Below are positions 7,319 to 15,135 of a DNA stretch of 25,592 nucleotides, in pieces. This stretch comes from Clostridia bacterium (GTDB lineage Bacteria; Bacillota; Peptococcia; Peptococcales; SKKY01), in assembly GCA_007123515.1 (NCBI GenBank), contig SKKY01000126.1, forward strand, positions 1-25,592, in the 5' to 3' direction. The notes under the pieces are model-generated. The model searched no databases, was not told the origin of the DNA, and was given only the letters and a program-made list of their open reading frames with translations. Made by a program: the position numbers and the translations under genes. Numbering within the stretch: the first letter of the stretch is position 1; every line of letters starts with the position of its first letter.

Positions 7319-7352
7319 TCCTTTAGTACATTTATCATAAAGGAGTTTTTTA

Positions 7353-7511
7353 ATGACCGGTTATCTGCTATTCGGCCTTTTTATTATTTTCGTCATCTAT
7401 ATGGCTCGCCCCCAAAGAGAAGATCAAGTGTATCCGGCCTCTGAGGACGTAAAAGAAGAGTACAGAAAATATTTAGAAGAAGGCTCTGAAGAAGATCAAA
7501 ACAAAGACTAA
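7353..7511 (+). CDS. Small single-span membrane protein, 52 aa
   Basis: The ORF starts with ATG at 7353, has AAAGGAG eight bases upstream and an extended -10 promoter, and runs straight into a strong terminator, so it is very likely expressed as a one-gene transcript. Residues 3-17 are hydrophobic (GYLLFGLFIIFVIYM), a single membrane span. They are followed by a short basic stretch (ARPQR) and a strongly acidic, charged tail rich in Glu, Asp and Lys. This suggests an N-out, C-in small membrane protein with a cytosolic tail. It lies alone on the plus strand between minus-strand genes, convergent with cheA. I do not recognise a family and propose no function. Confidence 0.7.
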   Translation: MTGYLLFGLFIIFVIYMARPQREDQVYPASEDVKEEYRKYLEEGSEEDQNKD

Positions 7512-7512
7512 A

Positions 7513-7569
7513 AAAGGCCCATGTAGCTTTTCGGATAACCGGGAAGACTGCCAAGGGCCTTTGTTTTTT
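7513..7569 (+). terminator. Structured bidirectional terminator between the 52-aa gene and cheA
   Basis: AAAGGCCC (7513-7520) pairs with GGGCCTTT (7555-7562) and is followed by GTTTTTTT on the plus strand. On the minus strand the same stem is followed by TTTTTT (7516 downward), so it can also end cheA. The interior is folded too: GTAG with CTGC, and CTTTTCGG (7527-7534) with CCGGGAAG (7539-7546) around an ATAA loop. Three of these pairs are G-U in plus-strand RNA but would be A-C mismatches in minus-strand RNA, so the fold favours the plus strand. Confidence 0.8.
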
Positions 7570-7574
7570 TACAA

Positions 7575-9599
7575 TCAGAATAATGTGCTGATATCAAGAA
7601 TCAGTGATACCGTTCCGTCTCCTAAAATAGCCGCTCCGGCTACACCTGTGGCTCCTTTTAGAAGCGTACCCAGTGAGCTGATTACGATTTCCTGCTGAGC
7701 AATCAATTCAGAAACCACCAACCCGATTCTTTCCTCTCCTTTTCTGACAACCACAACGAAAAGTTCTTCTTCCTTTTCCATATCCGACTGAACATCGAGA
7801 ACTTCTGCCAGATCAATCAGCGGCAGAACATTACCTCGTAAAACCATAACTTGCTGTCCCTGAATATTCTTGATTTCCTCCTGATACACGCTAGTTGTCT
7901 CATCGATATTCGCCAGAGGTACTGCATAAACTTCCTCTTTTACTTTTATCATCAAGGCCTGAATAATCGCAAGTGTTAACGGCAGTTTGATGACAAATTT
8001 GCTGCCTTCATTTCTTTTTGACTCCAGATGTACTGTTCCGCGCAAAGAGTTGATTTTTTGTCTGACTACATCAAGCCCCACACCGCGACCGGAGACATCA
8101 GTTACTTTTTTAGCCGTGCTAAATCCGGCTTCAAAAATCAGATTATTTATGACATGCTCACTAAGTGACTGGGCTTCTTCCTCAGAAATCACACCTTTTT
8201 CGATGGCTTTACGCTTGACCGCTTCGGTATCAATTCCTGCACCATCATCTTCAACAACAATCATCACTGAATTCCCTTCTTGCTTAGCAGAAATACGAAC
8301 CAATCCGGCATTTTCTTTACCTGCCTGCAATCTGTCCTTAGAGTTTTCGATTCCGTGATCAATCGAATTTCTGATTAAATGAACCAGCGGATCACCAATT
8401 TCATCAATAACGGTTCTGTCTAATTCCGTTTCTTTTCCTTCCATAATAAAATTGATTTCCTTGTTTAACTCTTTTGATAAATCCCGAACCATCCTCGGGA
8501 AGCGGTTAAAGACCTGCTCAATCGGAACCATGCGAACATACATAACAATATCCTGAAGATCTGTAGTAATACGGCCTACCTGTTCAATGGTCTCATTTAA
8601 CGATCCCTTATCCCCTTCATCATGAATCTGCTCCAGCCTGGTCTTATTAATAACCAGCTCTCCGACTAAATTCATTAAGGTATCAAGTTTGCCAATCTCC
8701 ACTCTAACCGTTTTCTGAGCAAACTTACCTGCTGAAGCTGGGTCTGCAGAATCTTTATCTGAAATTTCTTTTATTTTATCCATTGCCGGAACGTTTCCGG
8801 TTATTTCTTTCTGCTCTTCACTAACCGATAACTCGCTTTCTTCAATCACATTCACTTCGCTGATATGATTGATCGCTTCCCTGATATGTTCAAGTGGTTT
8901 TTCAGAAACGAGGTATACCGTAATTTCACGGTCAAAATTTTCATCCTCGATTTCCTGGGTATGAGGAACTGATTTAATGATGTCGCCCATCTGCTCCAGT
9001 GTGTTAAACACCATAAAGACTCTGACCGCTTTCATTACGCAATTCTCATCAAGTTGTATTTTAAAATAGTAGGCGCCTGTTCCACTATCTTTAGCCTTGG
9101 CAATCATAGAAAGTCCGAAATCATCAAGGTCATCAAGTGCCTGGTTGTCCATTGTTGCTATAGAGTCGTTCGCTGGGGTTTCCGTTTCAGTGCTCACAGC
9201 TGTTTCTATAGAAGATGTCTCTCCTTTTTCAAGTCGTTCGAGATTGGCAATTAAATCCGTCACATCAAAAGTCTGATCTGTTCCGTCAATAATGTTTTGA
9301 ACCATCTGTTCAATGGTATCAACACATTTAAAAAGGATATCATTAATTTCCTGATTAACCTGAAGCTGATCCGCACGTATTTTATCTAAAAGGTTTTCCA
9401 TGTTATGAGTCAAATCGGCAATGCCTTCAAAGCCCATCGTTGCAGACATCCCCTTTAAGGTATGAGCCGATCGGAATATTTCACCGATAGCCTGCTTGTT
9501 ACCGTGTTCTTTTTCAAGAATCAGCAGCTGGTTATTAAGAACCTGTAAATGTTCTTTTGACTCCTCTAAAAATAGATCCATATAATTGTTAAATTCCAT
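7575..9599 (-). CDS. cheA: Chemotaxis sensor histidine kinase CheA
   Basis: CheA autophosphorylates in response to chemoreceptors and passes phosphate to CheY and CheB. From the ATG at 9599 it has 674 aa, normal for the family. Domains in order: Hpt with the phosphorylated His46 in FRSAHTLKG; a linker and P2-like response-regulator-binding region (about 150-255); dimerisation helices (KLDTLMNLVGELVINKTRLEQ); the ATPase domain with LVHLIRNSIDHGIE (N box), DDGAGI and GRGVGLDVV (G boxes); and a C-terminal CheW-like domain (VYAVPLANI). GGGGTG sits about seven bases before this ATG. An in-frame ATG at 9632 overlaps a TATAAT box and has no ribosome binding site. No cheW, cheY, receptor or flagellar gene is near, so partners must be elsewhere. 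Confidence 0.94.
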   Translation of the reverse strand: MEFNNYMDLFLEESKEHLQVLNNQLLILEKEHGNKQAIGEIFRSAHTLKGMSATMGFEGIADLTHNMENLLDKIRADQLQVNQEINDILFKCVDTIEQMVQNIIDGTDQTFDVTDLIANLERLEKGETSSIETAVSTETETPANDSIATMDNQALDDLDDFGLSMIAKAKDSGTGAYYFKIQLDENCVMKAVRVFMVFNTLEQMGDIIKSVPHTQEIEDENFDREITVYLVSEKPLEHIREAINHISEVNVIEESELSVSEEQKEITGNVPAMDKIKEISDKDSADPASAGKFAQKTVRVEIGKLDTLMNLVGELVINKTRLEQIHDEGDKGSLNETIEQVGRITTDLQDIVMYVRMVPIEQVFNRFPRMVRDLSKELNKEINFIMEGKETELDRTVIDEIGDPLVHLIRNSIDHGIENSKDRLQAGKENAGLVRISAKQEGNSVMIVVEDDGAGIDTEAVKRKAIEKGVISEEEAQSLSEHVINNLIFEAGFSTAKKVTDVSGRGVGLDVVRQKINSLRGTVHLESKRNEGSKFVIKLPLTLAIIQALMIKVKEEVYAVPLANIDETTSVYQEEIKNIQGQQVMVLRGNVLPLIDLAEVLDVQSDMEKEEELFVVVVRKGEERIGLVVSELIAQQEIVISSLGTLLKGATGVAGAAILGDGTVSLILDISTLF

Positions 9600-9630
9600 G
9601 TCATTCACCCCAGTTTTTTTTATCCTGTCC

Positions 9631-9636
9631 ATTATA
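9631..9636 (-). promoter_or_regulatory. Possible -10 box for cheA
   Basis: TATAAT reads on the minus strand at 9636-9631, about 32 bases before the cheA ATG at 9599. The expected -35 position holds only a weak TTTCTT. No terminator separates cheA from the Cys-rich gene upstream, so readthrough from the long operon is also possible. Confidence 0.4.
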
Positions 9637-9684
9637 ACTAAAAAAATTTTATAAAGAAATGTGTTTTTCCGATCCTTACAGATT

Positions 9685-9942
9685 TTATTCCTTTTTTGCT
9701 GCCAATTGAAGAACTTCAGCCAGTCTCATTTTGACAAAATCATAACCATCTTTACGATGTGGCAACGAACATGCTGAACAGTTTTTAAAGCCTTTTTTTG
9801 AATATGTAAAGTTACCGCCACATGTTTCCCCCAATGTATATAGAGGGCAAAAACAAAACAGGCAGTTGAAAAAGTCCTCATCGGTCTGATGACAAGGATA
9901 ATATTCACATTTTTTATTGGTCACATATTTATAGTGTTCCAT
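9685..9942 (-). CDS. Cysteine-rich small-domain protein (PF04071-like)
   Basis: The protein of 85-90 aa carries eight cysteines in the pattern CEYYPCH, FNCLFCFCPLY, GETCGGN, KNCSAC, then PH. This matches the Cys-rich small domain found mostly in anaerobic bacteria and methanogens, probably a metal (zinc or Fe-S) site. Its biochemical role is not established, though relatives sometimes sit by cobamide genes; none is here. Three in-frame ATGs compete (9957, 9954, 9942). The last has GGTG seven bases upstream and fits the family's usual short N-terminus, so I use it with low certainty. It is the last gene of the yhbY-proBA-nadD-yqeK-rsfS operon, 24-40 bases after the methyltransferase. Confidence 0.8.
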   Translation of the reverse strand: MEHYKYVTNKKCEYYPCHQTDEDFFNCLFCFCPLYTLGETCGGNFTYSKKGFKNCSACSLPHRKDGYDFVKMRLAEVLQLAAKKE

Positions 9943-9981
9943 CTCGGTCACCATCATTTCTGTAACGATTTGAGGTACGCC

Positions 9982-10725
9982 TTAGTCTGGCTTTCGGGCC
10001 ACAAAAAAGTTGCGTATCCCCTTTTTTTCAGGTTTTTTAAATTCAAGATCCTGATACACGTCAATCGCGGTGAAGCCTGCCTTTTTCAAATAGTTCTTGA
10101 CCTCGGAAACAGGATAATATTTCTGGATATGATGCTCCTGAAAACGTTCATACATTGACCCTTCTTTTTTAAGGAAAAAAGAGAGATCAATATCAATGAT
10201 TCTGTCCTGGCTATCGTAATAATTTTCCCAGATATATACCAGATCATCCGTGTTATACGTATAGACTTCCTCACCAAGAATCTTTTTAAACTTATACTTG
10301 GTATTCATATCAAACACAAAGATTCCTCCGGGTTTTACTGCATCGAAAGTGCTTTTAAAGATACCGGCTAGTTCTTCTTGATCGGTGAAGTAGTTTAACG
10401 TATCAAAGGTAGACATGGCCACATCGAATTCTTCTTGATACTTGATATCACGAATATCCATCGTAACAAAATCTGCCTCTGCCTGCGCTTTATTATATTT
10501 TTTCTTTGCCTGACTGATCATTTCTTCTGAAAAATCAAGGTTCGTCAACTGATACCCTTTCTGGCTCAGTAAAATGCTGATACTGCCTGTACCGGAACCC
10601 AGATCGAGAATTTTTTTGCTATCCGATGCCTTATCGGCAATGATTGCATCTAAAAATCCGGCCCACTCCGTATATGGCATATCTTCCATCAGCACATCAT
10701 AGACATCCGCCAGATTTTTATACAT
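9982..10725 (-). CDS. Class I SAM-dependent methyltransferase
   Basis: The 247-aa protein has a Rossmann-type SAM-binding fold. Motif I is LDLGSGTGSIS near residues 41-51, the acidic residue ending strand 2 is in LTNLDFSEEMI, and later come VTMDIRDI and MSTFDTLNYF, followed by PGGIFVFDMNT. The N-terminus (MYKNLADVYDVLMEDMPYTEW) is typical of the methyltransferases that follow rsfS in many Clostridia and Bacilli (YqeM-like). The substrate is unknown. The ATG at 10725 overlaps the end of rsfS by eight bases and has only a weak ribosome binding site, consistent with translational coupling. Placement in this conserved ribosome-linked cluster hints at an RNA, tRNA or ribosomal substrate, but that is inference. 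Confidence 0.88.
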   Translation of the reverse strand: MYKNLADVYDVLMEDMPYTEWAGFLDAIIADKASDSKKILDLGSGTGSISILLSQKGYQLTNLDFSEEMISQAKKKYNKAQAEADFVTMDIRDIKYQEEFDVAMSTFDTLNYFTDQEELAGIFKSTFDAVKPGGIFVFDMNTKYKFKKILGEEVYTYNTDDLVYIWENYYDSQDRIIDIDLSFFLKKEGSMYERFQEHHIQKYYPVSEVKNYLKKAGFTAIDVYQDLEFKKPEKKGIRNFFVARKPD

Positions 10726-11068
10726 GGTTTGAATCCGGTGTTAAGAGTTTTTTTGACTCCTGCCATAATCTCTCAATGTCGTAGTATTCTCTTTCCTGCG
10801 GAGTGAAAATATGAACCATCAAAAATCCATAATCCAGAACAATCCATTTCCCCAGCTGGTATCCTTCATGACGAAGGACCGTTTCGCCGGCTTTCCCAAG
10901 TTCTAGTTCTACATTTTCGGCGATCGCTTTTGTCTGTCTGTCATTATTGCCTGTGGCGATAATGAACGCATCGGCAATACTGCCCTGTTCTTTAAATTCA
11001 ATTGTTGTAATATCTGTTCCTTTTTTATCCTCTATGGCTTTAATCGCCATTTTAAACATATTTTCCAA
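10718..11068 (-). CDS. rsfS: Ribosomal silencing factor RsfS (iojap family)
   Basis: RsfS binds ribosomal protein uL14 on the 50S subunit and blocks joining with 30S when nutrients are low. The 116-aa length and motifs fit: DITTIEFKEQGSIADAFIIATG, NDRQTKAIAENVE, LRHEGYQLGKWIVLDYGFLMVHIF and EREYYDIERLW. The start is TTG at 11068. AAGGAGG lies seven bases before it, whereas the next in-frame ATG (11059) would be 16 bases away. It lies 21 bases after yqeK, the standard nadD-yqeK-rsfS order of Firmicutes, and overlaps the methyltransferase gene by eight bases. Confidence 0.95.
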   Translation of the reverse strand: MENMFKMAIKAIEDKKGTDITTIEFKEQGSIADAFIIATGNNDRQTKAIAENVELELGKAGETVLRHEGYQLGKWIVLDYGFLMVHIFTPQEREYYDIERLWQESKKLLTPDSNHV

Positions 11069-11089
11069 TCTTTTTCCTCCTTGTATTTC

Positions 11090-11668
11090 CTATCTTGAAG
11101 TCTCTGATAGTAGTTGATTTCTGGCTTCTATACTGGCCGGGTGGATGATGGCCTGGCTTTCCAGCAGGTGCATCAGTGTTGACTGTAAAGACAATAACAA
11201 CGCTCTTTTTAAGTCCCGCATCGCTAGTTCCCTTATTTTTTCCACACCTTTGTATTTTCTTGAAGGCTCAACTGCATCGGCCAGGTACACAATTTTAGCG
11301 ACTTTTCCCATCCCCGGATAGCCTGTGGTATGATACCTGATGGCATCAAGAATTTCCTTATCGGTAATGCCCAGCTCTTTTTGCGCCAAAATGGCTGCTG
11401 CCGGTGCATGCAGAAGTGCCTTTTCTTTACTCTCAGCAAATGTAACAGGATGTCCGGCTTCTTTTAACAGTTCTATTAATTCCTCTGAAGAACGGTCTTT
11501 AGCAAAGTCATGAAGCATCGCCGCTACCCAGACTTTTTCTTCAGAAACCTTATGCGCTTTAGCTATCCTGAGTGCCATTTCTGTTACCCTTTGGGTATGG
11601 GCAAATCTTTTGTCTCCCAGCTGACTGCGGACTTTTTCTTCAATGATTTCACGATTCTGAATCAACAT
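11090..11668 (-). CDS. yqeK: YqeK-type HD-domain hydrolase
   Basis: YqeK proteins are HD-superfamily metal-dependent hydrolases shown in some Firmicutes to split diadenosine tetraphosphate symmetrically. The 192-aa protein has the HD metal ligands in order: His24 (RFAHTQRV), His53-Asp54 (AAMLHDFAKD), a later His in LLHAPAAA, the YHTTGYPGM segment, and Asp in VYLADAVEPSRKY. This YLADxxEPxR element is characteristic of YqeK. The ATG at 11668 lies 20 bases inside the end of nadD and has AAGGAG seven bases upstream. Coupling with nadD, which makes a dinucleotide, is highly conserved in Firmicutes. Confidence 0.93.
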   Translation of the reverse strand: MLIQNREIIEEKVRSQLGDKRFAHTQRVTEMALRIAKAHKVSEEKVWVAAMLHDFAKDRSSEELIELLKEAGHPVTFAESKEKALLHAPAAAILAQKELGITDKEILDAIRYHTTGYPGMGKVAKIVYLADAVEPSRKYKGVEKIRELAMRDLKRALLLSLQSTLMHLLESQAIIHPASIEARNQLLSETSR

Positions 11669-12272
11669 AGAGTGACTCCTTTAAAATATAGGCTTCAACA
11701 TTCTCGGGGAGCAGGTATTTTATGGGATCCTTATTCTGTACTCTTTTTTTGATATCCGATGAAGAGATGGCCATCGCCGGAACTTCTATGGTAAAAATCT
11801 TGGCAAGTTTTTCTTCGGGAAGAACACTAAGTTCCCTGGCTTTTAGATCTTCAAGATCATACCCTGGTCTTGTTGCAGCGACAAAATAGCAGTAATCCAA
11901 AAGCTTATTAACCTTATGCCAGTTTAATATTTCCTTGATCGCATCTGCACCGGTAATAAAATAGATATCGTTATCCGGATAGGATTCTTTAAAATATCTG
12001 ACCGTATCGTAGGCATAGGACTTACCAGGCCGGTCAATTTCAATACGGGATACTGTAAAATCATTATTCGATGTTACGGCAAGGACTGTCATCAGAAACC
12101 GGGCTTCTTTAGATGAGACTGTCTGCCCTTCTTTATGCGGGGGTCTGCCTGAGGGAACAAAAAAAACTTTTTTCAGATTAAAAGCCACCCGGGCCGCTTC
12201 CGCTGTCACTAAATGTCCGTAATGAATTGGATCAAAGGTTCCGCCCATAATCCCTATTGCTTGTTTCTCCAT
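11649..12272 (-). CDS. nadD: Nicotinate-nucleotide adenylyltransferase
   Basis: NadD joins nicotinate mononucleotide and ATP to form deamido-NAD, the committed adenylation in NAD synthesis. Starting at 12272 the protein has 207 aa. It shows GIMGGTFDPIHYGHL (nucleotidyltransferase phosphate loop with the T/HxGH motif), FVPSGRPPHK, the central YFITGADAIKEILNW segment, and C-terminal AISSSDIKKR, the variant of ISSTxIR. The frame is open to 12317 within the end of proA. However, TAGGAG formed by the proA stop is spaced seven bases from the ATG at 12272 (four from another at 12275), so these two are the likely starts. It overlaps yqeK by 20 bases. Confidence 0.94.
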   Translation of the reverse strand: MEKQAIGIMGGTFDPIHYGHLVTAEAARVAFNLKKVFFVPSGRPPHKEGQTVSSKEARFLMTVLAVTSNNDFTVSRIEIDRPGKSYAYDTVRYFKESYPDNDIYFITGADAIKEILNWHKVNKLLDYCYFVAATRPGYDLEDLKARELSVLPEEKLAKIFTIEVPAMAISSSDIKKRVQNKDPIKYLLPENVEAYILKESLYVDSES

Positions 12273-12282
12273 CATTTCACTC

Positions 12283-13533
12283 CTAGCTGCGAACTTCTCC
12301 GTGGCCGTCAATTTCATATTTCACGCTGGTCAGATGTTCAATACCCATCGGCCCCCGGGCATGAAGCTTTTGTGTGGAAATTCCAATTTCAGCACCAAAG
12401 CCAAATTTATTTCCGTCGGTAAACCTTGTGGAGGCATTTACATAAACAGCTGCCGCATCAATTTCTTTTTGAAACCGGCGGGCATTCTGATATTGTTCAG
12501 TAATGATAACTTCAGAGTGTTTTGATCCATATTTTGCAATATGAGCCAGCGCTTCGTCGAGATCCTCAACCACTTTAACGGCTACTATCATATCAAGAAA
12601 CTCTTCATAGTAGTCCCTATCCTCAGCGGGCGTAACATTTTTTAGATATTTTGCCGATTCCGTACAAGCCCGGTATTCAAGGTTGTATGATTCAAGCCTC
12701 TTTTCAAGAGCCGGAAGAAAATCAGCGGCTATCTCTTTATGGACTAAAAGTGTTTCTAAGGAATTACAAACACCCGGCCTTTGTGTTTTTCCATTTTCGA
12801 CAATGTTTACCGCCATGTTAATCTGTGCCGTCTGATCAACAAAAGCATGACAATTGCCAATACCGGTCTCGATCACCGGAATCTTTGCGTTTTCTACCAC
12901 CGCATTAATCAGTCCCTGCCCGCCACGCGGAATTAGCACATCAATATATTGGTTAAGAGCCATCATTTCTGCGGCCGCTTCTCTAGACGTATCCTCGATT
13001 AGTTGCACCACATGACGCCCGAGTGTTGTCATTTCCAGTGCATCCTGAAGCACTTCAACAATTTTTTTATTTGAATGGATCGCATCCTTGCTGCCCCGCA
13101 GGATCACCGCATTGCCGGACTTAAGACATAATCCGGCTGCATCGGCCGTCACATTAGGGCGGGCTTCATAGATAATGCCAATCACACCCAGAGGAACCTG
13201 AACCCTGCGGATTTCAATTCCGTCTTCCGTGATCCAGCCTAAGGAAGATTTGCGAACAGGATCTGAAAGAGCAATCAATTGCCGTAAACCATCAGCCATA
13301 TCCGCTATTCGGTTTTCATTTAATGTCAGACGATCGATAAACGCCCTGGTGAAATCCTGACCGGCGGCATTATCTAAATCGATGCGGTTGGCAGCTACGA
13401 TCTCCGGCGTCCGCTCTTCAAGTTGCGAAGCCATAATCTCGAGTGCCTGATTTTTCTCACGGGTAGAAGCCTGCGCCATCACAGTTGCTGCTGCTTTTGC
13501 CTCCAGCCCTTTTTCAAATAATTCCGATACCAT
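12283..13533 (-). CDS. proA: Gamma-glutamyl phosphate reductase
   Basis: ProA reduces L-glutamyl 5-phosphate with NADPH to glutamate semialdehyde, the second step of proline synthesis. The 416-aa length is typical. Family features in order are LGVIGIIYEARPNVTADA, the substrate/cofactor stretch CLKSGNAVILRGSKDAIHSN, the catalytic Cys256 in KTQRPGVCNSLET, and the end region NASTRFTDGNKFGFGAEIGI followed by LHARGPMG. GAGGTG lies five bases before the ATG at 13533. It starts 26 bases after proB and its stop forms part of the nadD ribosome binding site. Confidence 0.97.
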   Translation of the reverse strand: MVSELFEKGLEAKAAATVMAQASTREKNQALEIMASQLEERTPEIVAANRIDLDNAAGQDFTRAFIDRLTLNENRIADMADGLRQLIALSDPVRKSSLGWITEDGIEIRRVQVPLGVIGIIYEARPNVTADAAGLCLKSGNAVILRGSKDAIHSNKKIVEVLQDALEMTTLGRHVVQLIEDTSREAAAEMMALNQYIDVLIPRGGQGLINAVVENAKIPVIETGIGNCHAFVDQTAQINMAVNIVENGKTQRPGVCNSLETLLVHKEIAADFLPALEKRLESYNLEYRACTESAKYLKNVTPAEDRDYYEEFLDMIVAVKVVEDLDEALAHIAKYGSKHSEVIITEQYQNARRFQKEIDAAAVYVNASTRFTDGNKFGFGAEIGISTQKLHARGPMGIEHLTSVKYEIDGHGEVRS

Positions 13534-13559
13534 TTTCGCACCTCTTCCTTTCTTTTTTT

Positions 13560-14696
13560 TTAATATCTAATCAACAGATTATCTCTGTGAATCACTACAT
13601 CCGTATCCTTATATCCCAAAATTTCTATAAAGTCATCCGAATGACAACCTTTTATCATTTTCATTTCTTCTGCCGTGTATCCGATGATACCCCTGGCAAA
13701 CTCTTCCCCATTATTATCTACGATACTGATTACGCTGCCACTGCCAAAGTCACCCTGGACATCGAGTACTCCCTTAGCCAGAAGGCTTTTGCCGTTATAG
13801 ATCAGCGCTTTTTTACAACCTTCATCGACAGTGATGCTACCCTCTATTTCCGAGCCAAAACCGATCCATTTTTTTCTGGTATGCGGACTTTGTTTTCTGG
13901 GTAAAAACAAAGTGCCTAACGGTTCCAGAGCAAAAATCCGGTTCAACACATTCTCTGTTTTACTGTTGGCAATGATCATCGGGATGCCGGCACTTCCTGA
14001 TATTTTTGCTGCCTCTATTTTAGTAAACATCCCGCCGCTTGCAAACGTACTGCCTGTTTTACCAGCCTGAGTAATAACCTTGTCGTCAATCTGTTCCACC
14101 ACGGAAATCAAAGAGGCTTCCGGGTTACTCCTCGGGTCAGCCGTGTAAAAACCATCAATATCAGTGAGTAGAATCAACAAATCAGCATTAACCAATCCGG
14201 CAACGAGTGCGGCTAAGGTATCATTATCGCCAAACTTAATTTCCTCTACTACCACTGTGTCATTTTCATTGATGATCGGTATTACATTTTTATTAAGCAA
14301 CGTCAGGAGTGTGTTCCTTGAATTAAGAAATCGTTTCCGGTTTTTCAGATCATCTTTTGTCAGTAACAGTTGTGCGACGATCTGGCCATACTCTGAAAAC
14401 GTTTTTTCATAGATATGCATTAAAATACCCTGCCCGACTGCAGCGGCTGCCTGCTTCTCCGGAATGGATTTCGGCCTGCTTGTATAGCCAAGCTTACTTA
14501 GTCCGGCTCCAACAGCGCCGGAGGTAACAAGAATCACTTCTTTTCCGGAAAAATGAAGATTAACCAGCTGCCGGCAAATTTTTTCAATCATTTCTATATT
14601 CAGTTTGCCTGTCTCGTGGGTAATAGAGCTGGTTCCAACTTTTACAACCACTTTTCCGGCCTTAGCAATCAGATCATTATAGTTTTCTCGATTCAT
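13560..14696 (-). CDS. proB: Glutamate 5-kinase with PUA domain
   Basis: ProB phosphorylates glutamate to glutamyl 5-phosphate, the first and usually feedback-controlled step of proline synthesis. The 378-aa protein has the amino-acid kinase domain (VVKVGTSSIT near 18-27, VTSGAVGAGLSKLGY, IPIINENDTVVVEEIKFGDND, LLILLTDIDGFYTADPR, and the TGSTFASGGMFTKIEAA segment). A C-terminal PUA domain follows (about 285-365, including LLAKGVLDVQGDFGSGSVISI), the full E. coli-type layout. AGGTGAGG precedes the ATG at 14696. It lies 11 bases after yhbY and before proA. No T-box or other leader is seen ahead of it. Confidence 0.97.
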   Translation of the reverse strand: MNRENYNDLIAKAGKVVVKVGTSSITHETGKLNIEMIEKICRQLVNLHFSGKEVILVTSGAVGAGLSKLGYTSRPKSIPEKQAAAAVGQGILMHIYEKTFSEYGQIVAQLLLTKDDLKNRKRFLNSRNTLLTLLNKNVIPIINENDTVVVEEIKFGDNDTLAALVAGLVNADLLILLTDIDGFYTADPRSNPEASLISVVEQIDDKVITQAGKTGSTFASGGMFTKIEAAKISGSAGIPMIIANSKTENVLNRIFALEPLGTLFLPRKQSPHTRKKWIGFGSEIEGSITVDEGCKKALIYNGKSLLAKGVLDVQGDFGSGSVISIVDNNGEEFARGIIGYTAEEMKMIKGCHSDDFIEILGYKDTDVVIHRDNLLIRY

Positions 14697-14707
14697 ATCC
14701 TCACCTT

Positions 14708-15028
14708 TTATTTCGGAAGTGTAATCTGCGGATTATCCTTATTTGGTCTGTATAGTACAATATTTCTGCCTACGACCTGTACCAGATTCGCTGCTGATTT
14801 TTCTGTGATCTCTTCAGCTACATCTTTAGTTTCTTCCATGCAGTTTTTTAAGACCTTTATTTTGACTAGTTCTCTAGCTTCCAGCGCTTCATTTAGTGAA
14901 AACATCACGTTCTCTGTCAGACCCTGTTTTCCGACCTGTACAATCGGGTCTATATTGGTGGCTAATGCCCTTAAAAATCTTTTTTGTTTACCTGTTAACA
15001 TATCCGGACAACTTGAAAAGCTGTCCAT
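14708..15028 (-). CDS. yhbY: YhbY/CRS1-type RNA-binding protein
   Basis: YhbY binds pre-50S ribosomal particles and is thought to help late large-subunit assembly. The 106-aa protein shows the CRM-domain pattern: LTGKQKRFLRALATNIDPIVQVGKQGLTENV, then LEARELVKIKVL, CMEETKDVAEEI, and VVGRNIVLYRPNK (the GxxG-type element plus C-terminal strand). The start at 15028 follows GGGGGGTGA directly. Relatives usually start at MLTGKQ (15001 here), which lacks a ribosome binding site, so the extra nine residues are possible but unusual. It heads the long operon that continues through proBA and nadD. Confidence 0.92.
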   Translation of the reverse strand: MDSFSSCPDMLTGKQKRFLRALATNIDPIVQVGKQGLTENVMFSLNEALEARELVKIKVLKNCMEETKDVAEEITEKSAANLVQVVGRNIVLYRPNKDNPQITLPK

Positions 15029-15061
15029 TCACCCCCCATAAGGTTATAATTTTATTACTCT

Positions 15062-15067
15062 ATCATA
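15062..15067 (-). promoter_or_regulatory. Possible -10 box for the yhbY-proBA-nadD operon
   Basis: TATGAT on the minus strand (15067-15062) lies 34 bases before the yhbY start at 15028, right after the leuS terminator. No clear -35 is visible, so the call rests on position and a five-of-six -10 match. Confidence 0.35.
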
Positions 15068-15081
15068 TACTAAAATACTCG

Positions 15082-15112
15082 ATAAATAAAGCGTGGATTA
15101 TCTCCACGCTTT
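15082..15112 (-). terminator. Intrinsic terminator of leuS
   Basis: AAAGCGTGGA (15088-15097) and TCCACGCTTT (15103-15112) form a perfect 10-bp stem with a five-base loop. On the minus strand it is followed by TTTATTTAT, a moderate U-tract. It lies 24 bases after the leuS stop and ahead of the yhbY operon. Confidence 0.8.
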
Positions 15113-15135
15113 ATGGTTTTGGATATTCTGTTGGC

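Noticed and set aside
7513..7562. Cyclic di-GMP or other known riboswitch
   Set aside because: The element follows a gene instead of preceding one and lacks the conserved cores of the riboswitch classes I can recall; I keep it only as an unassigned structured terminator.
7987..8358. 123-codon plus-strand ORF opposite cheA
   Set aside because: It is antisense to conserved ATPase-domain codons, shows no family resemblance and has no good ribosome binding site; it is a shadow of cheA.
9597..9632. Upstream ATG for cheA at 9632
   Set aside because: It overlaps a TATAAT box and lacks a ribosome binding site, whereas the ATG at 9599 has GGGGTG at good spacing and starts at the usual Hpt N-terminus.
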